From assembly GCA_024699205.1 (NCBI GenBank), contig JAILQA010000417.1, positions 1 to 6,126 of the forward strand: 6,126 bases of DNA, read 5' to 3'. The notes below the pieces were generated by a model that saw only the letters and a program-made list of their open reading frames with translations, was not told where the DNA came from and did no database searches. This DNA is from Treponema sp. (GTDB lineage: Bacteria; Spirochaetota; Spirochaetia; Treponematales; Treponemataceae). Shown piece after piece: positions 1 through 5,800 of this stretch (positions within the stretch are counted from its first letter, which is position 1; every line of letters starts with the position of its first letter). The translations under genes were made by a program, and so were the position numbers.

Positions 1-110
1 ACCGTTTCCGTATCTTCGGGGTAGGTGGCGTACCAGCGGTTGGATATGCCGGAATCTTCGGTATCCCATTTCATCTGCCAATCGCCATCGAGACTCAAAA
101 TATTATTCAT
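1..110 (-). CDS. Glycoside hydrolase family 2-like protein, N-terminal fragment (5' end only)
   Basis: Read on the minus strand, an ATG at 110-108 opens a frame that stays open to the window edge (36 complete codons). The peptide begins M-N-N-I-L-S-L-D-G-D-W-Q-M-K-W-D and continues with a G-I-S-N-R-W-Y segment. This 'L-x-G-x-W-x-[FM]-x-x-D ... RWY/F' pattern is typical of the N-terminal sugar-binding (jelly-roll) domain of GH2 enzymes (beta-galactosidase, beta-glucuronidase, beta-mannosidase). The catalytic part lies outside the window, so the exact activity cannot be given. No signal peptide is visible at this start, suggesting a cytoplasmic enzyme. AAAGGA (minus strand, 122-117) sits 6 nt before the ATG and supports the start. 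It is transcribed divergently from the lipoprotein operon and shares its control region. The family call rests on a short stretch. Confidence 0.7.
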   Translation of the reverse strand, partial: MNNILSLDGDWQMKWDTEDSGISNRWYATYPEDTET

Positions 111-116
111 GTAGGG

Positions 117-122
117 TCCTTT
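117..122 (-). promoter_or_regulatory. Ribosome binding site of the GH2-like gene
   Basis: AAAGGA on the minus strand, 6 nt upstream of the ATG at 110-108. It is a good Shine-Dalgarno match and fixes the start of the partial minus-strand gene. Confidence 0.65.
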
Positions 123-166
123 ATGAAATTTTCGTGGAAAAAGATAGAATTTTAGATTTGGACCGG

Positions 167-231
167 TAGAAATATATGGCGAAAGTCACCTCAAATGACT
201 TTTTTTTGAAAACTTTTAGAAATGTATGCCG
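167..231. repeat. Pair of 15-bp direct repeats, 50 bp apart, in the divergent control region
   Basis: TAGAAATATATGGCG (167-181) and TAGAAATGTATGCCG (217-231) match at 13 of 15 positions and start exactly 50 bp apart, about five helical turns. The intergenic region is otherwise AT-rich and irregular, so the match stands out. Two sites on the same helix face between divergent genes would suit a regulator that binds both. On the minus strand each copy contains T-A-[TC]-A-T-T-T-C, close to the TAnnTTTG promoter element of Bacteroidetes, so the copies could instead be tandem minus-strand promoter elements for the GH2-like gene. The function is not established. Confidence 0.5.
182..207 (+). promoter_or_regulatory. 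Inverted repeat followed by a T-tract (operator or weak terminator/attenuator)
   Basis: AAAGTCA (182-188) and TGACTTT (196-202) are perfect inverted copies separated by a 7-nt loop, and the right arm merges into an eight-T run ending at 207. In RNA this gives a 7-bp stem with only two G-C pairs before a U-tract, the shape of a weak intrinsic terminator reading rightwards. No rightward gene ends here, so it could be an operator, an attenuator for a transcript starting further upstream, or a block on antisense transcription. It lies between the two direct repeats. Confidence 0.35.
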
Positions 232-236
232 TAAAA

Positions 237-245
237 TGCTATAAT
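237..245 (+). promoter_or_regulatory. Putative extended -10 promoter of the lipoprotein operon
   Basis: TGCTATAAT combines a perfect TATAAT hexamer (240-245) with the TGn extension. No good -35 hexamer lies at 16-18 bp; the nearest TTGAAA (206-211) is 28 bp away, which is too far. Transcription would start near 252, leaving a very short leader with GAGG (254-257) almost at the 5' end. The short leader and missing -35 keep confidence moderate. Fibrobacter promoter consensus may also differ from the E. coli one. Confidence 0.4.
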
Positions 246-264
246 TTTTTTTTGAGGTTTTAAA

Positions 265-1485
265 ATGAAAAAGATTGCTTTACTCTTTGTTTGTCTTGTT
301 GCTTGTATGTTGGTTGGCTGTTCCCGTGACTACAGGTCGTATGAACCGAAAGAGGTTATTGCGACTGCAGTTGCGCTAAGCCTTTCTGGAGAAGCATCGC
401 AGGAAGCTTCTCTCGTGTTGTCGCTTGTGGGTTTTTCGTGCGACTTTGATAAGAATAAAAGAGTGCATCACTGCGAGTATGGTGACGACGAGGAAATAAG
501 GCTTTTTTGGAGCCCGTTTGACGAAAACGCGTCATATTTTTGGAACAAGGAACTTTATGGATTCCTAGGGGCTTACTATCATAATCCCGAGGTGACGAAT
601 TACTATAGTGGGAGCCTTTCTTTGATAAGCGGTGACGACCATGACAGTTACATTACCGGGTTCTTCGGAAGACTGTATTCTTGGGCGATTATGCTGTACG
701 GAAATTCTATTGTGAACTGGTTCTTGGGGGATGACGGAACGATTCCTGAATCTGTGGAGCGTTCGCATGGGAGAAACCTGAAAGATCAAACGAACAAGGT
801 CGGGGCAGTCTACGATGTTGTACAAAAAGCGGTTGAAGCGGTAGAAAAGGAAAAGAAGGAAAAAGAGGAGGCTTCTGAAGAAAATGGGGAGTCGCCCGAA
901 GAAAACGAGGTCCAAGAAGAAAGTTCATCTTCAGAGGCTGTCGAAGAAAAAACGGGTGTTGTCACCGAACGTAACAATGTGACGGGGCGGCATTCGCTAA
1001 ATCACTATTACTATTACATTGATGCGTCTGATGCAAAGGTTGATGAAGAGGATGACTTCATGTATAGTGTCGGCAATTTGCGGGACTCGGACAAGAATAC
1101 CTTCTGGGCCTGTAATTATGAAAAAGGAGTGTACTTGAAGTATACTGTCAGGGGTGCACAAGAAGATACAGTAACGGTCTACGGGATGACCATTGCAAAT
1201 GGAAATCAGAAGAAAAATTCACTATACAAGAGGAACAGTAGGGCTAAGATTGTTAGTGTGTATCTTGGCAAAATCGATGAGGCCAACCTGGTGGGGAGAT
1301 TCTCTTTTGAAGATCCTGATTTGACGGAAGATATTATGTACTATGATATCGAATTTGATAACATGTATAAGATATCCGAGACAACGGAATTCTTCTTGAC
1401 CATTGACGAAGTGTATGAAGGCTCAAACTGGAATGATTTGTATTTGACCGAAGCAAAACTTTTGGGAATGCCCTCTGTTGATTAA
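265..1485 (+). CDS. Lipoprotein with C-terminal NADase-type (discoidin-like) glycan-binding domain
   Basis: Predicted 406-residue envelope lipoprotein. The ATG at 265 is preceded by GAGG (254-257) at 7 nt. Residues 1-19 form a lipoprotein signal peptide ending in the lipobox L-V-G-C, with Cys19 as the lipidation site followed by Ser20, which suits outer-membrane sorting. Residues 20-185 form an aromatic-rich domain I do not recognise; Cys59 and Cys70 are close enough for a disulfide. Residues about 186-232 are a Glu/Lys/Ser-rich linker, probably helical or disordered. Residues about 247-402 match the NADase-type glycan-binding domain (a discoidin-like beta-sandwich): N-L-R-D-S-D-K-N-T-F-W-A, then G-M-T-I-A-N-G-N-Q-K with L-Y-K-R-N-S-R, and finally E-V-Y-E-G-S-N-W-N-D-L-Y-L-T-E-A. 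In that family the domain is thought to bind sugars; no catalytic domain is visible here. It is the first gene of the cluster, and its stop lies next to or inside the start region of the next gene. The domain call is strong; the N-terminal function is unknown. Confidence 0.88.
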   Translation: MKKIALLFVCLVACMLVGCSRDYRSYEPKEVIATAVALSLSGEASQEASLVLSLVGFSCDFDKNKRVHHCEYGDDEEIRLFWSPFDENASYFWNKELYGFLGAYYHNPEVTNYYSGSLSLISGDDHDSYITGFFGRLYSWAIMLYGNSIVNWFLGDDGTIPESVERSHGRNLKDQTNKVGAVYDVVQKAVEAVEKEKKEKEEASEENGESPEENEVQEESSSSEAVEEKTGVVTERNNVTGRHSLNHYYYYIDASDAKVDEEDDFMYSVGNLRDSDKNTFWACNYEKGVYLKYTVRGAQEDTVTVYGMTIANGNQKKNSLYKRNSRAKIVSVYLGKIDEANLVGRFSFEDPDLTEDIMYYDIEFDNMYKISETTEFFLTIDEVYEGSNWNDLYLTEAKLLGMPSVD

Positions 1486-1489
1486 GAAA

Positions 1490-2785
1490 ATGAGAAAGAT
1501 TCTGCTTTTGTTCCTTCTTTTGGCTGGTTTAGGTTTTGCGAGAGAAACCGACCTGGCCTCTGTGAAAATTGTCGATCAAGATCATTTTTCGAAAATGATG
1601 AATGACTTGAAATCGTTGCAAAAAGAAGATAATGGAAATAATAGTGATTTTCAGAGATTAATCGATAAGGCGTCCGAAGTAGCAGAGATGTATGATCGGT
1701 GCTCGTCGATAAATCTAAGTGATGTCCTGGACACGAGTTGCGTTCACTTTTTTAATGTCGATTTCCCGGCGTTTGAAAAAATATATTTCGAAACGACTGG
1801 AGAAATGCGGATTAGTTCGGTTAAGGTTACCAACGACCTTGAAGAACGAAGAATGCAGTTGTCTAAGTGTTCGCAATTTCTGTTCGATAATATGCTTGAG
1901 GCTGAAGCGTTCTTGACGCTCCGGGGGAGAAAATGGAACGTTGAGCCTATTGACGATTATGCAGTAGAAGTCTCGTTTGCCTTTGATTTTGTTTTCGACA
2001 ATAGTCGTGCGCAACAGTTGAATACCTTTGCTAATGCATGGGCCGATAAATGCGAAGAAATTATTATGACCGAGGGCGGGAAGTCTTTTGCTCCATATTT
2101 TGTGAATAAAATAGATGAACAGAATACGAAAAACCTGATTGACGGGAAAAACTTGCGCATCACCTTGGATCAGGATCTTTTACGGATAAACGTGTCGATG
2201 GAATCGCCTGCCAATATTGTGTATGAGGTGAATGGGACGCCAATTTTCAAAAGAGAAATGTTCTCCGATGATCCTTATTTTTATGTCAATATGAGGGAAC
2301 TTACTGGGCGAGTTGTCGATAGGGATTTGGAAGTAGATGGGATAGATTCTACTGCAAAATTTGGCTCATGGCCAAAGAAGGCTGTTGGAAATTGGCGCTG
2401 GCTCAGGTCTAATCAAGAAGAAGCTGAGAACTATGCGGGTTCAGAACCGATAAAGCCGTATGTAGAGAAACTGGAACCCTTAGATGTTTCGTACGATGAT
2501 GATGACAATGAAATTTCTACCGAGATTGACCAGGAAGAAGGATCCTCGAACAAGTTGTTTATCGGTGGCGTTGCAGCGGGTGTCGCCTCGTTAATAAGTT
2601 TCGGCGTGGGTGCGTATTTCCATTCCCAGGCTCTAGATAAGGCCGATGCCAAGCCGGCAAGTGCTGCGGAATACAACAAGAATCGTGATGACATAAAGGG
2701 TTTCCAGAACTCAAGAAATGTCGCTTACGTTGTTGGTGCGCTTTCGTTATTGCTCTCGGGTACACTTATTGTGTTGTCTTTTTGA
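1490..2785 (+). CDS. Exported protein of unknown function with two C-terminal transmembrane helices
   Basis: I do not recognise a family over most of this 431-residue protein. The chosen ATG (1490) gives a clean signal peptide, M-R-K-I followed by a Leu/Phe-rich core and an A-G-L-G-F-A end, cleaved around residue 17. An in-frame TTG at 1478, overlapping the upstream stop by 8 nt, would add M-I-K-K; GGGA (1464-1467) lies 10 nt before it, so that start is possible. Residues about 18-330 are probably periplasmic and hold four cysteines (71, 84, 127, 188), enough for two disulfides. Residues about 332-352 are very acidic (a D-D-D-D-N run). Two hydrophobic helices follow (about 355-377 and 411-431), joined by a roughly 33-residue polar loop rich in Ala, Asp and Asn. 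This paired-helix tail resembles the C-termini of many uncharacterised envelope proteins in Fibrobacter and myxobacteria (inference from memory). It sits between two lipoprotein genes in an apparent operon, so it may be their inner-membrane partner. Confidence 0.85.
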   Translation: MRKILLLFLLLAGLGFARETDLASVKIVDQDHFSKMMNDLKSLQKEDNGNNSDFQRLIDKASEVAEMYDRCSSINLSDVLDTSCVHFFNVDFPAFEKIYFETTGEMRISSVKVTNDLEERRMQLSKCSQFLFDNMLEAEAFLTLRGRKWNVEPIDDYAVEVSFAFDFVFDNSRAQQLNTFANAWADKCEEIIMTEGGKSFAPYFVNKIDEQNTKNLIDGKNLRITLDQDLLRINVSMESPANIVYEVNGTPIFKREMFSDDPYFYVNMRELTGRVVDRDLEVDGIDSTAKFGSWPKKAVGNWRWLRSNQEEAENYAGSEPIKPYVEKLEPLDVSYDDDDNEISTEIDQEEGSSNKLFIGGVAAGVASLISFGVGAYFHSQALDKADAKPASAAEYNKNRDDIKGFQNSRNVAYVVGALSLLLSGTLIVLSF

Positions 2786-2811
2786 TGATTGATTTTTTTG
2801 CTTGGACTCAT

Positions 2812-5800
2812 ATGAAAAAATTATACATTCTACTGTTTGCGCTACTTTTTGTGGCTTGCTCTGATGTGGTTGGCGATTATGAGGCCGAATACGGGGAGCA
2901 GTATGCGGAATCTGGTGCGGCGAACTTGCCGTCGGAAGGGGATGACGGAAAGGTTTCTTCGCCGAACGATGGTAGCATCGGAAGTTCCTCAAGTGTGGAG
3001 TCGTCCTCTAGCAATCTAAAGAGTGAATCTGAACGTGTTTCAAAGTTCAATTCAAGTATTCAGTACCGGACACTTGTAGATAATAGGGATAATAAGGCCT
3101 ATAAGACAGTAGTCATAGGGAACCAACTTTGGATGGCCGAAAACCTGAACTATGCGGATACTATTTGCATTCCGGAATTAAAGAGTGGTAGTAGTTGCTA
3201 TGACGGAAGTGACAAAAACTGCAAGTATTATGGTCGTCTTTACGATTTCTTTGCGGCTATAGAAACCTGCTCCGATTCCGCCACATCGGAACTTCAGGGT
3301 GTCTGCCCCGATAACTGGCATTTGCCGCTAAGTTCGGAATGGGATGAATTGATTGCCTTTGTGACTGCTTCCGTTGGAAAAGACCTTGTCGGGAACAGCC
3401 TTAAGTCGTTAGAGGGTTGGAACGTGAATAGCAATGGTGCCGAAGGTTCTGATAATTTTGGCTTTAGAATCCTTCCTGGTGGCCTGCGTGAAGATTTTGG
3501 AAAATATAAGGAACTTGGGTACCGTGGAGCGTTCTGGGTTGCAGATGCTTCTGTGGGTAGCGCCGATTCCTATGAACTAGTTACGGCTTCAATCTATGGA
3601 AAAAAGAATACATATGTTGCATCTTTAGAGGATAAGGGACATTCCTACAGTTATTCCTTGTCTATCCGGTGTATTTCTGATTCGCTTGTCTGTAACGGGG
3701 AACCTTACGACATACACAAGAAGTTCTGTAGTGATGGAAAACTGCTTTCGCTCTGCGGCGGGAAAAACTTTGACCCGGCCGTTTATACGTGCTATAAGGA
3801 TTCCATTGTCAAGATTGCTGATACGTCCAAGTTTACATGCGGGGAGAAACCTGTCAATATCCTGACCCAATTCTGCGACAATGATGAGCAAATCCATGAC
3901 CTGTGCGGTGGCGATTCCTACGATGTTGCTCGGGAATTTTGCCATGCAGGGCGTGTGTTTTCTTTATGCGGCGGGAAGGAGTACGATCCCGAAAAATATA
4001 CCTGCAAGAGCCAAGTGGTTATGCCTTTGTGTGGAACCGTGGCATACGATAGTAGCGCGAGTTTCTGTGGCTCCGATGACAAGGTGCATGCTCTTTGTGG
4101 TGGCAAGTCTTATGACGTAACGCAAAAGTTCTGCCTTGAAAATGAGGCTATTCCTCTTTGTGGCGGGGAAACTTATACGCCGTCAAGTTACGCTTGCGTC
4201 GATAACGAAGTTCGTCCCTTATGCGGTAGGGTTACCTACAATGCTGCGACAGATTTCTGTGCAGAAGACTTGACGGTACATGCCCTTTGTGGAGGAAAGA
4301 CGTATAATGTGCAGGAAAAGTTCTGCGCATCGGGAACGGCCTATGATTTGTGCGGTGGCGATGCTTACGATCCGGTTGCTTATACTTGCTCGGGAACAAC
4401 GGTACGTAAATATTGTGGAAATACATCGTACGATACGACTACGCATTTCTGTGCAGACAACGAGAAAGCGTATGAAATACAACATTTTACCTATGGCTCA
4501 TTGACCGATGTGCGTGATGGCAAGACCTACAAGACCATTGAAATTGCCAATCGCATTTGGATGGCGGAGAATCTGAACTATAATGCCACGAATTCCATTT
4601 GTGATTCCTGTGCTGTCTTTGGTCGTTTTTACAAGTGGTCTGAGGATGGCTACTGCCCCACGGACTGGCATATTCCTTCGAAAGATGAATGGCGGACTTT
4701 ATTGGATGCCGCGGGTGGCGATGATATCGCTGGATTCCGCTTGAAATCCATCGAAGGGTGGTCTGGCTATGGTGGCGGAATGGACTCGCTTGGTTTTGGC
4801 GGGCTTCCTTCGGGGTATCATCGTAGTTTTGTAAAGGAAAGTTACAATGGTGCAGGCAAGACTACTGGTTTTTGGACAACGGGTTCGTGCGGTAACTCTA
4901 GTTATGGAACGTATGTCTTGCTTGATGCAGAAAAAAATGAATCGGGCTTTTATTGCATAGAAAAATCTGATTACTATTATCCAATTCGCTGTATCAAGGA
5001 TCTTGAGTATTTCTGTGGATCGAAAAAATATGACCCGACAGTAAAGTTCTGTGTCGATGAAAACCTGTACCCGTTGTGTGGCGGGGAAACATACAATGTC
5101 GAAACGCATACCTGCGTTGATGGGAATATTCGTGCGCTGTGCGGTACGACTCCGTACGATGCCTCGGAGCAGTTCTGTACGGAAGACCTGAATGTCCGTA
5201 ACCTATGCGGAGGCCGTACTTACGATGTCGAGACGGAATTCTGTGCATCTGGAACGGTTCTTGATTTGTGCGGTGGTGTTGAATACGATCCTGTTTTGTA
5301 TACATGCTCGGGTGCGACGGTTCGCAAATACTGCGGAACTACGTCGTACGATACAACCACGCATTTCTGTGCAGACAACAATAAGGTCTACGAAATACAG
5401 AATTTTACCTATGGAACCTTGATCGATAGTCGTGATGGTAAAACGTACAAGACTATTGAGATCGGTTCTCTGGTCTGGATGGCCGAAAACCTCAATTATA
5501 ATGCCACAAACTCCGTTTGTGATTCCTGCGCTGTTTTTGGCCGCTTTTACAAGTGGGCGTCTTCGAGTGCCGATTATTGCCCGTCGGGTTGGCGTATTCC
5601 GTCGGAAGACGATTGGAATGACCTCTTTGACGCTGCAGGTGGGACTGCGGTAGCCGGATTCCGGTTGAAGTCCATAGAAGGGTGGTCTGGCTATGGCGGT
5701 ATAGACTCGGTTGGTTTTGTTGGGCTTCCTTCGGGTTACCATCGTAGTTTTGTCAATGAAAGTTATAATGGTGCGGGCAAGACTACTGGTTTTTGGACAA

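Noticed and set aside
206..245. TTGAAA (206-211) as the -35 box paired with TATAAT (240-245)
   Set aside because: The spacer would be 28 bp, well beyond the usable 15-20 bp, so the -10 is treated as an extended -10 without a clear -35.
565..915. 116-residue minus-strand open frame inside the first lipoprotein gene
   Set aside because: Its Phe/Leu-rich stretch is the complement of the Glu/Lys-rich linker codons (GAA/AAG read as TTC/CTT). The plus-strand protein has a signal peptide and a recognised domain over the same bases.
2782..2811. Upstream starts TTG 2782 / ATG 2785 as the true start of the large lipoprotein
   Set aside because: They would put M-I-D-F-F-A-W-T-H before the positive n-region of the signal peptide. 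The ATG at 2812 gives a canonical M-K-K start. Kept as an alternative because of the TGATG overlap.
3838..4413. Regularly spaced repeats that might suggest a CRISPR array
   Set aside because: The period is 192 nt (or 63-66 nt for single units), the repeats diverge mainly at third codon positions, and an uninterrupted reading frame with conserved cysteines runs through them. It is a protein repeat.
5203..5742. 179-residue open frame on the minus strand
   Set aside because: It is antisense to FISUMP 3 and block B. Similar antisense frames occur at the equivalent place of the duplicated module (around 4219-4485 and 4699-5109), as expected from repeated coding sequence. The peptide is rich in Arg/Thr/Ile without a recognisable domain and lacks a clear ribosome binding site.
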